From Gallaecimonas xiamenensis 3-C-1 (GTDB lineage: Bacteria > Pseudomonadota > Gammaproteobacteria > Enterobacterales > Gallaecimonadaceae): a stretch of DNA of 64,000 nucleotides. Each line of letters begins with the position of its first letter. Position 1 is the stretch's first letter. This document shows positions 8,450 through 16,307 of this stretch, piece after piece. Position numbers and translations under genes: made by a program. The notes under the pieces were generated by a model. That model searched no databases, was not told the DNA's origin, and saw only the letters and a list, made by a program, of their open reading frames with translations. The stretch is from contig NZ_AMRI01000013.1 in assembly GCF_000299915.1 (NCBI RefSeq), positions 1-64,000 of the forward strand, given 5' to 3'.

Positions 8450-8495
8450 TTGACAGCCCTCAGCCAACGCCGTAGCTTTTATGGACCACTTGGTC
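8450..8495 (+). promoter_or_regulatory. Promoter and TetR operator of the DUF4336 gene
   Basis: TTGACA (8450-8455), a 17-bp spacer and TAGCTT (8473-8478) form a sigma-70 promoter. The palindrome GACCA-CT-TGGTC (8484-8495) lies at the predicted start site, where a bound repressor would block transcription. It is the better of the two operator copies. Confidence 0.6.
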
Positions 8496-8508
8496 TGCAA
8501 AAATAACC

Positions 8509-9213
8509 ATGGAACGGATAGCGGAAAACCTCTGGGTGGCAGAGGGTCCTTCGGTGCCCTTCTTCACCCTCCCCTACAGCACCCGTATGACCCTGATCCG
8601 GTTGGCCGATGGCCGGCTTTGGGTGCACAGCCCCATAGCCTTGACCCCGGAGCTCAAGGCCGAGGTTGACGCCCTGGGCCAGGTGGCCTACCTGATAGCC
8701 CCCAACCAACTGCACCACCTGTTTCTACAGGCATGGCAGCAGCAGTATCCAGGGGCCTTGAGCTTCGGCACCAAGGGCGTCATGGCCAAACGCCCGGACC
8801 TCACCTTCCAGCATTGCCTGGACCAGCACTTCACCAGTCCCTGGCCCGAGATCAGCGCCCTGCTTTTTACCGGGTCCAAGGCCATGGAAGAAGCGGTGTT
8901 CCTGCACCAGCCGTCGCGGACACTGATCGTCACCGACCTGGTGGAAAACTTTGCCCCCGAAACCTTTACCCCCTTGAAGCGGCGACTGGCGGCCTGGGCC
9001 GGCATACTGGCCCCCAACGGCAAGATGCCCCTGGACTGGCGACTCAGCTTCTTGTTCAGCAAGACACAAGCCAGGCGCCATGTGCAGCAGCTGCTGGCCT
9101 GGCAACCACAGCGGCTGATCATGGCCCACGGCCTGATGGTGCAAAACCAGGTACCGGCCTTCCTGGCCCGGGCCTTCAGCTGGGTGGGGCCACTGGAGCA
9201 GAGCCAGCCATAA
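8509..9213 (+). CDS. DUF4336 domain protein (metallo-beta-lactamase-fold-like)
   Basis: 234 residues with the DUF4336 pattern: an N-terminal IAENLWVAEGP strand, RMTLIRLADGRLWVHSPI, then VAYLIAPNQLHHLFL, followed by FGTKG and a C-terminal RLIMAHG. The family resembles metallo-beta-lactamase-fold hydrolases with reduced metal motifs, and no member's reaction is known to me. It is controlled by the divergent TetR-type repressor through a palindrome at the start site. The untranslated leader is short (about 24 nt) and has no clear Shine-Dalgarno sequence. Confidence 0.75.
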   Translation: MERIAENLWVAEGPSVPFFTLPYSTRMTLIRLADGRLWVHSPIALTPELKAEVDALGQVAYLIAPNQLHHLFLQAWQQQYPGALSFGTKGVMAKRPDLTFQHCLDQHFTSPWPEISALLFTGSKAMEEAVFLHQPSRTLIVTDLVENFAPETFTPLKRRLAAWAGILAPNGKMPLDWRLSFLFSKTQARRHVQQLLAWQPQRLIMAHGLMVQNQVPAFLARAFSWVGPLEQSQP

Positions 9214-9241
9214 AAAACGGCAACCCTGGGGTTGCCGTTCA
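9214..9241 (-). terminator. Terminator of the PaaI-type thioesterase gene
   Basis: The stem AACGGCAACC / GGTTGCCGTT (9216-9239) is followed on the minus strand by a run of six T. The hairpin begins a few bases past the stop of the convergent DUF4336 gene and probably serves both. Confidence 0.75.
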
Positions 9242-9272
9242 GCATGCCATTGGCGAAAACGCAGCAGCCTTG

Positions 9273-9713
9273 CTAGCCCCTTGGGCGCTTGATAAAGCAG
9301 GTGGCGTAGCCGCTGGCCAGCAACTTGCCGTCGGCGCTGCGGATGCTGCCTTCGGCTATCCCCAGGGAACGGGAGATATGGGTGACTTTGGCCTCGGCAA
9401 TCAGCGCCTCATCCATGGGCAGCGGCCGCATCATTTTGACGGCAAGGTCGACAGTGCCATAACTGACCCCGGCTTCCAGCAGGCTGTGCACGGCGCAACC
9501 GGTTACCGAGTCGAGGACAGTAGCGGCAAAGCCCCCATGGACCCCGCCCATGGGGTTGCAGTGGCGCTGGGTAGCGCGGCACCCCAGGGTCACTTCCCCC
9601 TGGCCCACCGTCAGGTTGTACATGCCCATGGTGTCGAAAATGCTCGGCGGCGCGATATCACCGCTGATGATGGCCTGGAGGTGCTCAAAGCCGGTTAGAT
9701 GGGAAATAGACAT
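9273..9713 (-). CDS. PaaI-family acyl-CoA thioesterase
   Basis: 146 residues of the hotdog-fold PaaI/4HBT type. The active-site segment CNPMGGVHGGFAATVLDSV (about residues 52-70) holds the HGG motif and the catalytic acidic residue in the following helix. The C-terminal part (VDLAVKMMRPLPMDEALIAEA) is the second strand set. It should hydrolyse aromatic or short acyl-CoA thioesters; the substrate is not determined. It follows a small membrane gene and an alpha/beta hydrolase on the same strand and may be the last gene of that group (34-bp gap). Confidence 0.85.
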   Translation of the reverse strand: MSISHLTGFEHLQAIISGDIAPPSIFDTMGMYNLTVGQGEVTLGCRATQRHCNPMGGVHGGFAATVLDSVTGCAVHSLLEAGVSYGTVDLAVKMMRPLPMDEALIAEAKVTHISRSLGIAEGSIRSADGKLLASGYATCFIKRPRG

Positions 9714-9747
9714 AATGGCTCCCGGTTAGAAAGGCTGGAAAAGTGCC

Positions 9748-10146
9748 TCAAGGGCGGCCAATGGCAAGGCGGCAATAGGGCAGCAGCACCCAGGCCACCA
9801 GGAGGCCACCAAGCAGTGCCTCGAGCAGGATAAAGAGATGGATCTTGGTGGAGATGCTGGTAAAGGGCGCAAAGCGGTAATGGCCCAGGGTCAGCATATT
9901 GCAAAGCCCATAGACCGCCAGCAACAAGGTACCGGCGCGGTAGCGCCCCCATTTCACCCAAAGGTACCCAAGGGGGGCCAGGGGCGTCATCAACACCCAG
10001 AACAGGTCAATCATGTGGGTATTGATCCAGACCGGCTCGGGATAGTCGGCAAAGAACAGCATGTTGTCGAGGTAATGCAAGATGCTGCTAAGGAAGGTAG
10101 CCAGCACCAGCCATTTGAGGGCGCGTAGCCAGGCAGAAGCCGACAT
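9748..10146 (-). CDS. Small polytopic membrane protein of unknown function
   Basis: 132 residues from the ATG at 10146, whose bases overlap the TGA of the upstream hydrolase, so translation is coupled. Four hydrophobic segments are visible (about residues 8-25, 40-60, 70-88 and 100-125), with a short motif HYLDNMLFF after the first and INTHMIDLFW before the second. I do not recognise the family. The coupling suggests a shared role with the hydrolase. Confidence 0.7.
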   Translation of the reverse strand: MSASAWLRALKWLVLATFLSSILHYLDNMLFFADYPEPVWINTHMIDLFWVLMTPLAPLGYLWVKWGRYRAGTLLLAVYGLCNMLTLGHYRFAPFTSISTKIHLFILLEALLGGLLVAWVLLPYCRLAIGRP

Positions 10147-11006
10147 CAGGCCGCCTCCCCTTTGGCCGCCTGGGCCTTGAACCAATCGAGGCTGGCCTGC
10201 CACAGGGGCGCGGCGTTTTTGCGAAAATACCCCATATGGCCAATGCGGCCGCCCAGGGCGTTGGGCGACAGGTTGACCCTGGTGATGGGGGCCTGGCTGT
10301 AGTGCTGGATGAAGGCGTCCCGCGATTCGGGCATGGCCCAGAGGTCGTCCAGGGCATTGGCGGCCACTATGGGGCTTTGTACCGACCGGTAGAGCTGGTC
10401 GATGCCGGCCATGGCCGGGTCGTCAAAGAAGTAGTGGGGATAACGGCACCAGTGGCGCCACTGCAAGAAGGCATTCTTTGGCAGATCTTCCCCCATGCCG
10501 AGCACCTTCCAGGCGCAATAACCCTTCCACCAGGTCAGCACCGGCAATACCAGGTGCCACATGGTCAGCACCTTGAGCTGCTCCAGCCGTGGCATGTAGC
10601 CATGCCAGCCAGCGCCGGTACCGAACACATAGAGCCCCGCCACCTTGTGGTGATTGGGCAGCAAGCCGAAGGCATGGCCGCCGTAGGAATGGCCGATGAC
10701 AAAGAGCGGTGCATCCCCTTTGGCCATAAGGTCCACCGCCGCTGCCAGGTCGCGCTTGCCCCAATCCAAAAGATCCATCTCAAAGTCTTTGAGGCTGGGT
10801 GGTTTTGACTCGCCAATGCCCCGGTAGTCGAAGGTCAGGCTTTCAAAGCCCTGCTCACTGGCAAACTGGGCAAAGCGACGATAAAAACCCTGGGGCACAC
10901 CGGTGGCGCCGGCCACGATCACCCGCCCCTGCAATGGTCCTTGCGCCGGGTAGCGATAACCCTGCAGCCGGTATTGATCGGCGGTGTAAAACGACACGGA
11001 TTCCAT
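10146..11006 (-). CDS. Alpha/beta-hydrolase fold protein
   Basis: 286 residues. The nucleophile elbow is GHSYGGH (about residues 105-111). An oxyanion-type region AGATGVPQGFYRRF lies near residue 33, and SLTFDYRGIGES near residue 57 is typical of the fold. Candidate acid and histidine are the Asp in ANALDDLWAMP and the His in GRIGHMGYFR. This looks like the COG4757-type group of predicted hydrolases; substrate unknown. It is the first gene of a minus-strand operon, divergent from a LmrA-type TetR repressor whose operator lies between them. Confidence 0.8.
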   Translation of the reverse strand: MESVSFYTADQYRLQGYRYPAQGPLQGRVIVAGATGVPQGFYRRFAQFASEQGFESLTFDYRGIGESKPPSLKDFEMDLLDWGKRDLAAAVDLMAKGDAPLFVIGHSYGGHAFGLLPNHHKVAGLYVFGTGAGWHGYMPRLEQLKVLTMWHLVLPVLTWWKGYCAWKVLGMGEDLPKNAFLQWRHWCRYPHYFFDDPAMAGIDQLYRSVQSPIVAANALDDLWAMPESRDAFIQHYSQAPITRVNLSPNALGGRIGHMGYFRKNAAPLWQASLDWFKAQAAKGEAA

Positions 11007-11018
11007 CTGCGCCTCGCA

Positions 11019-11076
11019 TTATAACAAGTGTCTTAAGTTGACTCAGATGCTAACCTATGACGATTGTTATAACAAG
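11019..11076. promoter_or_regulatory. Operator of the LmrA-type TetR regulator
   Basis: A perfect 12-bp palindrome TTGTTATAACAA lies at 11064-11075, just upstream of the repressor gene. A second copy of its right half (TTATAACAAG, 11019-11028) lies at the start of the divergent hydrolase operon. The two TTATAACAAG copies are 48 bp apart. Repression of both directions is inferred. Confidence 0.6.
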
Positions 11077-11087
11077 GGTGTGGACCT

Positions 11088-11669
11088 ATGAGTAAGAACG
11101 CCTCGGACGGACGTCAGCGGGTCATCGAAGCGGCCGCGTCCATGCTGGCCATGCACGGCTTGCAGGGTGTCAGCATTCGTGAGGTCACCAAGTTTGCCAA
11201 GGCGCCGCTGGGATCCACCTACCACAACTTTCCCGGCGGCAAATACCAGATAGTGGCGGAAGCCATCGACTGGGCCGGGCAGCAAACCTTGGCCCGGTTA
11301 AGGGCTTGCCTGGCACAAGACCCGCAGAACGGCCTGCAGGCCTTTTTGCTGCAGTGGCGCCAGCGCCTGCTGGATTCGCAGTTTCGTTTTGGCTGCCCGG
11401 TGGTGGCGGCGGCCATCGAGGCCTCCCAGGAGCCAGAAGCAGAACAGGTAACGGCGGCAGTATCCCAGGCCTTTAGCGCCTGGCAACGGCTACTGGCCGA
11501 ACACCTGTTGACCCTGGGCCATGGGGCCACGGCGGCGCAAACCCTGGCCCTTAGCATCATCGCCAGCATAGAGGGGGCCGTGGCGCTCTGCCGTGGGCAC
11601 CAGAATATCCAGGCCTTCGATGCCATAGTGGAATGCATTCCCCTACTGGTCGGCCGCAAGGTGGCTTAA
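11088..11669 (+). CDS. TetR-family repressor of the LmrA/YxaF type
   Basis: 193 residues. The helix-turn-helix reads GVSIREVTKFAKAPLGSTYHN, followed by FPGGKYQIVAEAI. The FPGGK element is the signature of the LmrA/YxaF subfamily, which responds to drugs or flavonoids in Bacillus. The C-terminal domain carries SIIASIEGAVALCRGHQ, also family-typical. It is divergent from the hydrolase/membrane-protein operon and very likely represses it through the TTATAACAA sites. The ligand is unknown. Confidence 0.85.
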   Translation: MSKNASDGRQRVIEAAASMLAMHGLQGVSIREVTKFAKAPLGSTYHNFPGGKYQIVAEAIDWAGQQTLARLRACLAQDPQNGLQAFLLQWRQRLLDSQFRFGCPVVAAAIEASQEPEAEQVTAAVSQAFSAWQRLLAEHLLTLGHGATAAQTLALSIIASIEGAVALCRGHQNIQAFDAIVECIPLLVGRKVA

Positions 11670-11670
11670 T

Positions 11671-11704
11671 AAAAAAGGGCAGCCATCAGGCTGCCCTTTT
11701 TTAT
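11671..11704. terminator. Bidirectional terminator
   Basis: AAAAAAGGGCAGCC-ATCA-GGCTGCCCTTTTTT, symmetrical with A and T tracts, serves both the TetR gene (plus) and the pirin gene (minus). Confidence 0.9.
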
Positions 11705-11720
11705 TAAGCCATGACCGGCA

Positions 11721-12401
11721 TCAGGCGGGGACGTCAAAGGCCAGGAAGCGGGTACCGGCTTGAGCCACGAACGCCTTTTCTTCACCGGCGCTCAGCTCCA
11801 GGCCGTCCCCCGGGCCCAGCAGCAGCTCTCCGCTGGCAATGCCACCCTCGATGACATGGAGATAACGCTTGCGGCGGCTCTGGGCCTTGAAGCTCACTTC
11901 GTCGCCTTCCTCCAGGCGGTACTGGGCCAGTTCGGCGTCCTGGTTGATGGCCAACAAGCCACCTTCCCCTGCCAACACCACTTTGCCTTGTTGCTCAGGT
12001 ACTTCGGCTTCCTGGTAGCTGGGGTCCAGGCCACGGCTGTGGGGGGCAATCCAGATTTGCAGGAAGTGCACAGGTTCGCTGTCGGAGCCGTTGTATTCGC
12101 TGTGGCGAATACCGGTACCGGCGGACATGCGCTGCACCATGCCCGGCACCAGGTGGCCGATGTTGCCCTGGGAGTCCTTGTGGGTCAGCTTGCCTTCCAG
12201 CACCACCGAGATGATCTCCATGTCGCTGTGGCCATGGGTACCGAAGCCGGCCCCGGGAGCGACGGTGTCGTCGTTGATCACCAGCAGGGCGCCGCTACCT
12301 GTCCACTGGGGATCGTAGTGGTGGCCAAAAGAGTAAGTGTGCTTGGAGTCCAGCCAGCCGATATGGGTGGGCAGGCGGTCTTGGGCTTTACGAATACGCA
12401 T
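11721..12401 (-). CDS. Pirin family protein (YhhW-like, quercetin 2,3-dioxygenase type)
   Basis: 226 residues from the ATG at 12401, preceded by GAGGAGG; upstream codons lack a ribosome site. It is a bicupin with the metal-binding first cupin intact: FGTHGHSDMEIISVVLEG supplies two His and one Glu, and GTGIRHSEYN the further His. Bacterial YhhW-type pirins oxidise quercetin in vitro, though physiological substrates are uncertain. It is divergent from selO with a 142-bp AT-rich gap that should hold both promoters. Confidence 0.9.
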   Translation of the reverse strand: MRIRKAQDRLPTHIGWLDSKHTYSFGHHYDPQWTGSGALLVINDDTVAPGAGFGTHGHSDMEIISVVLEGKLTHKDSQGNIGHLVPGMVQRMSAGTGIRHSEYNGSDSEPVHFLQIWIAPHSRGLDPSYQEAEVPEQQGKVVLAGEGGLLAINQDAELAQYRLEEGDEVSFKAQSRRKRYLHVIEGGIASGELLLGPGDGLELSAGEEKAFVAQAGTRFLAFDVPA

Positions 12402-12543
12402 TTGAACCTCCTCAATGTTGATGGGCTCATGATGGCTTAGAGATAATCGAACAAAAAGCGACGAAAATTGACTCAACCATTCTATAAAGTCGATTTATTT
12501 CCAACCCTGGCCCTATGGGACACTAAAGCCTTGAGGAGGAGCC

Positions 12544-13977
12544 ATGGCCCTGATGTTCGATAACCGCTTCGCGCGGGACTTTCCCAGCCTGTATAGCGCC
12601 CAGGCTCCGGCCGGCTTCGATACCCCGGAGCTGCTGCTGCTCAATGAGCCCCTGGCCACACAATTCGGCCTGGCCGGCCAGCCGCAGCAGTTGGCCGACT
12701 GGTTTGGCGGCAAGGCCGACCTGCCCGGTGCCCAGCCCCTGGCCCAGAAGTACGCCGGCCACCAGTTCGGTGTCTATAACCCCTTCCTGGGGGACGGTCG
12801 TGGCCTGTTGCTGGGGGAAATCAAAGACAACCAGGGCCAATTCTGGGATCTGCACCTCAAGGGGGCCGGCCCCACCCCCTATGCCCGTGGCGGTGACGGC
12901 CGGGCCGTGCTGCGCTCCTCCATTCGTGAGTTTCTGGCCTCCGAAGCCCTTTTTCACCTGGGGGTCCCCACTACCCGCGCCCTGTGCCTGGTGGCCGGCG
13001 AGCTGCCGGTGCAGCGGGAGAGGGTGGAACGGGGCGCCATGCTGACCCGGGCGGCACGCAGCCATATCCGTTTCGGCCATTTCGAACACTGCTTCCACAA
13101 GGGTCTGGTGGAGGAACTCAAAGGGCTGAAACAGTATGTGGTCGAGCGCCATTGGCCGGATTTGGCCGATCAGCCCGACAAGCTGTTCTTCGAGCGGGTA
13201 GTGCACAAGACGGCGCAGATGATCGCCTATTGGCAGGCCTACGGTTTCGCCCACGGGGTGATGAACACCGACAACTTCTCCATCCTCGGGGACACCTTCG
13301 ACTTTGGCCCCTACGGTTTCTTGGACGACTACCAGCCTGGCCTTATCTGCAACCATTCCGACCACAGCGGCCGCTACGCCTTCGACGCCCAGCCCAGCAT
13401 TGCCCTTTGGAACCTCAACTGCCTGGCCATGGCCCTGAGCCCGCTGATCGCCTCGGACGATCTGGTGGCGGCCCTCAAGCAGTTCCAGCCGGCCCTGGCT
13501 GGCCATTACCTGAAGCTGATGGGCAAACGCCTGGGCCTGGAGAAAGCCGGCCAGGACGATGTGGAGCTGATCAACAACCTGCTGGCCATGCTGGCCGATG
13601 AGGGCCAGGACTACAGCCTGGCCCTGCGCTGGCTGAGCCAGGCCCAAAAGGGCGACAGCCTGATACCCTGTCGCGACCACTATGTAGACAGGGCCCGCTT
13701 CGACGCTTGGGGCCAGCAATACCTCAAGCGCCTTAGCGAACAGGATCTGACCGACGAGGACCGCCGCCAGGCCATGGACGGGGTAAACCCCCTTTATGTG
13801 CTGCGCAACTACCTGGCCCAGAACGCCATCGCCGCCAGCGAGCAAGGAGACCACAGCGAGCTGCGCCACCTCTATCAGCTGCTGCAAAACCCCTTTACCC
13901 AGCAGCCGGGTATGGATGACTACGCCAAGCGGCCCCCGGACTGGGGTAAACACCTGGAAGTGTCCTGCTCCAGTTAA
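12544..13977 (+). CDS. selO: Protein adenylyltransferase SelO (YdiU)
   Basis: 477 residues, the usual bacterial length. SelO is a pseudokinase that binds ATP in flipped orientation and transfers AMP to Ser/Thr/Tyr of proteins, linked to oxidative stress. Key elements are present: the N-terminal AQKYAGHQFGVYNPFLGDGR nucleotide loop, DLHLKGAGPTPYARGGDGR, GVPTTRALCLV, and the metal-binding GVMNTDNFSILGDTFDFGPYGF region. The C-terminus ends SCSS; in vertebrate SelO the residue at the Cys place is selenocysteine, so this is the Cys form. The start follows a strong GAGGAGG. Confidence 0.95.
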   Translation: MALMFDNRFARDFPSLYSAQAPAGFDTPELLLLNEPLATQFGLAGQPQQLADWFGGKADLPGAQPLAQKYAGHQFGVYNPFLGDGRGLLLGEIKDNQGQFWDLHLKGAGPTPYARGGDGRAVLRSSIREFLASEALFHLGVPTTRALCLVAGELPVQRERVERGAMLTRAARSHIRFGHFEHCFHKGLVEELKGLKQYVVERHWPDLADQPDKLFFERVVHKTAQMIAYWQAYGFAHGVMNTDNFSILGDTFDFGPYGFLDDYQPGLICNHSDHSGRYAFDAQPSIALWNLNCLAMALSPLIASDDLVAALKQFQPALAGHYLKLMGKRLGLEKAGQDDVELINNLLAMLADEGQDYSLALRWLSQAQKGDSLIPCRDHYVDRARFDAWGQQYLKRLSEQDLTDEDRRQAMDGVNPLYVLRNYLAQNAIAASEQGDHSELRHLYQLLQNPFTQQPGMDDYAKRPPDWGKHLEVSCSS

Positions 13978-14003
13978 GCCTTCATTCTTTTAACGAGTAA
14001 CCC

Positions 14004-14279
14004 ATGGCCTTTGACCAAGACAACGCCACCCTGCTGCTGCCCCTGGATACCGACTGGGAGCGCTTTGCCGACGATATCCAGCCCTGGCTGGCCCGCCTGG
14101 AACTGACAGTACTGCGCCAGGAAAGCGGCGCCGACCGCCACCAATGGTGGGTCAGCTTTGAAGGCACCGAGCTGCGGCTGGAATATGAAGATCTCAGCGC
14201 CAGCACCTGGCTGGCGGCGGAAGATGATGAGGGCCTGGAAGTGCTGGCCTTCTTGGCCAAGTGGGCCAAGCTGGGCTGA
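14004..14279 (+). CDS. DUF3630 family small protein
   Basis: 91 residues, acidic, no membrane segment. It reads as a DUF3630 member: an N-terminal LLLPLDTDWERF, a central QWWVSFEGTELRLEYEDLSASTWL and C-terminal hydrophobic helix. No function is known to me. It follows selO by 26 bp and is probably co-transcribed. The call rests on pattern memory and is moderate. Confidence 0.6.
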   Translation: MAFDQDNATLLLPLDTDWERFADDIQPWLARLELTVLRQESGADRHQWWVSFEGTELRLEYEDLSASTWLAAEDDEGLEVLAFLAKWAKLG

Positions 14280-14288
14280 ACAGCCGCT

Positions 14289-15239
14289 TTAACTGGCCAC
14301 CTTGGTGGTGTTGCGCCCGGCACTCTTGGCCTGGTAGAGGGCGTCGTCTGCGGCCTTGACCCAGGCCTGGGCGTCGCCCATGTCGGCCGTCAGTTGGGCG
14401 ATACCGGCGCTAATGGTAATGGTGATGGGCTTGCCGTCCAGCCGCGCCGGCCGCGCGGCCAGGGCAGTGCAAAGGCGGTCGGCCAGTTGGCAGGCCTGGA
14501 CGGCATCGGTGTCGGTCAACAGCAAGGCAAATTCCTCGCCCCCGTAGCGCCCTGCCTTGTCAGTGGTGCGCAGCTTGTTGCTCAGCAAGGTGGCGGTGTG
14601 CTGCAACACCATGTCGCCGGCTTGGTGGCCGTGGGTGTCATTGACCTGCTTGAAGTGGTCGATATCGAACATCATCAGGGTGCTGGTGCGGCCAGAACGG
14701 CGGCAGCGGGCATATTCCTCGGCCAGCATCGCCTCCCAAGAGCGGCGGTTGAGCAGGCCGGTCAGGGGATCGGTGCGGGACAGCACCGACAAACGCTGGT
14801 TCATGTCTTCCAGGGCCAGGCGGGAGTTGGCCGCTTCGGTCACGTCGTAAACCACCAGGGCTATCTTGTCGACGCTGCCGTCGGCACCGGCAATGGGCAT
14901 GAAGGTCAGGTTCTGGTACATGGCGCTGGATCTGCCGGTTAATGACCGGTAGGAGCTGAACGCAAAGAGGTGGGGCCGCTGCTCCCAGGTGGTGAAGGTG
15001 ACGGTGTTAAGGGCCATCACCGTTTCCACCCGCTGGCGCAGCCAGTCCTGGGGCAGTTCGGGGAACAGGGCAAACAGTTCCTGCCCTTCCACGTCCCGGG
15101 CCGCCTTGCCGGAATGGTTGGCCATGAAATCGTTCCAGAAGGTAACGATGAAGTGCCTGTCCATCACCAGCAGGCCCACGTCCAGGTACTTGAGGACCCC
15201 CAACAGTTGCTGCAGTTCGAGAAGGGACAGGCTCATCAT
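14289..15239 (-). CDS. PAS-GGDEF diguanylate cyclase
   Basis: 316 residues without membrane segments. The N-terminal 130 residues form a PAS domain (LDVGLLVMDRHFIVTFWND), then a short coiled linker leads to a GGDEF domain (about 155-316) with active site GGEEF. An inhibitory RxxD site (RTTD) lies five residues before it, so product feedback is expected. It makes cyclic di-GMP from two GTP. The start lies one base past the stop of the RR-CheC gene, so the two form one operon and probably one signalling unit. ATG 15236 is an alternative start. Confidence 0.9.
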   Translation of the reverse strand: MMSLSLLELQQLLGVLKYLDVGLLVMDRHFIVTFWNDFMANHSGKAARDVEGQELFALFPELPQDWLRQRVETVMALNTVTFTTWEQRPHLFAFSSYRSLTGRSSAMYQNLTFMPIAGADGSVDKIALVVYDVTEAANSRLALEDMNQRLSVLSRTDPLTGLLNRRSWEAMLAEEYARCRRSGRTSTLMMFDIDHFKQVNDTHGHQAGDMVLQHTATLLSNKLRTTDKAGRYGGEEFALLLTDTDAVQACQLADRLCTALAARPARLDGKPITITISAGIAQLTADMGDAQAWVKAADDALYQAKSAGRNTTKVAS

Positions 15240-15240
15240 C

Positions 15241-16224
15241 TCAGTTCACCAACTGGGTCAGGCGCCTTTCCAGGGCCGGCAGAGAGTCAGGGGTGACCAG
15301 CAACACCAGTTCCTGGTGTACCTCTTCGTCGGGGATCTGGTAGCCAAAACGGATACACAGCACCGCTTTGTCCCCCAATTCCGCCAGCACTCTCTGGTCA
15401 GTGCGGTCCAGGATGATGGGATGGCCCTGGCTGAATTCCAGTTCCAACTGGGAGGCAATACCCTTGAGGCAGGCACCGATCAGGATGGAAGACAGCTCTG
15501 TCATCAACGCCCTCTCTTCGGGCTGGCGGCTACTGAGGCTCATCAGGGCGGCGATACGGTGGGCTTCTTCGCTGGACAATTCCATCAGCACTTCGCCACA
15601 GATGCCGGCCCCCACAAAGCCTTGGCTGATCACCTGGTGGCCGGGGCGGCTTTGCCATTGGTCGATAAGGGCACAGAGCTCGCTGGCGGTCATAGCCTGA
15701 ATGCGGGGCACGGGGATCTGTACGAAGACATTGAAGATGCCCGCCATCAGGCCGGCAGCGCGGCCCATGGCGACGTTGGCCACTTCCCTGAGTACTTCCA
15801 TGCGGTCGGTACCGGCAATGGACTCCTGGGGTGAGGGGGGCGCCTCACTGAGGGACTCGCTGCACAGGCCAAGGGCCACCAGTTCGGCAAGCAAATCGTC
15901 ACGGTTCAGGGGTTTTTGCAGGAAGCTTAGCGCTCCAAGGGCCAGTACTTTCTCCCTGGCCTTGGGTTGGACGTCGCCGGAGATCACCACCACCTGGCAG
16001 CGTGACGACTGGGCACGCAGCTGCGCCAGTACCTGGTAGCCGTCCAAGTCTGGCATGTTCAAGTCGAGAAACAACAGATCCCCTTTGCCTTCAGCAATCA
16101 GCGCCAGGGCCTCTCGGCCACTGGCAGCAAAATGCTGCTGCTCGGCAAAACCGCTGGGAAGCGAGCGTGCCAGAAAATTACGGGCAAGGCGGGAGTCGTC
16201 GCAAATGATGACGCTGTAGCCCAA
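15241..16224 (-). CDS. Response regulator receiver fused to a CheC/CheX-type phosphatase domain
   Basis: 327 residues. Residues 1-120 are a CheY-like receiver: acidic pocket IICDDS, phospho-acceptor Asp in LLFLDLNMPDLDG and the conserved Lys in SFLQKP. After a Pro/Ser linker, residues about 140-327 resemble CheC, with the motif LREVANVAMGRAA holding the Glu and Asn needed for CheY-P hydrolysis. The second copy (MTELSSILIGACLKG) keeps Glu but lacks Asn. The pair with the downstream cyclase suggests coupling of chemotaxis-type phosphorylation to cyclic di-GMP. Confidence 0.85.
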   Translation of the reverse strand: MGYSVIICDDSRLARNFLARSLPSGFAEQQHFAASGREALALIAEGKGDLLFLDLNMPDLDGYQVLAQLRAQSSRCQVVVISGDVQPKAREKVLALGALSFLQKPLNRDDLLAELVALGLCSESLSEAPPSPQESIAGTDRMEVLREVANVAMGRAAGLMAGIFNVFVQIPVPRIQAMTASELCALIDQWQSRPGHQVISQGFVGAGICGEVLMELSSEEAHRIAALMSLSSRQPEERALMTELSSILIGACLKGIASQLELEFSQGHPIILDRTDQRVLAELGDKAVLCIRFGYQIPDEEVHQELVLLVTPDSLPALERRLTQLVN

Positions 16225-16307
16225 AATTCAAACAATTCATCAACATCTAAGACGGCTAGTGTCGTTTCTTTATACAGCTGTCGTCAACCAAAAAAAGCAT
16301 TTGCCTT

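Noticed and set aside
12523-13953. 476-aa open frame antisense to selO
   Set aside because: High-GC shadow frame; SelO motifs run through the whole plus-strand gene.
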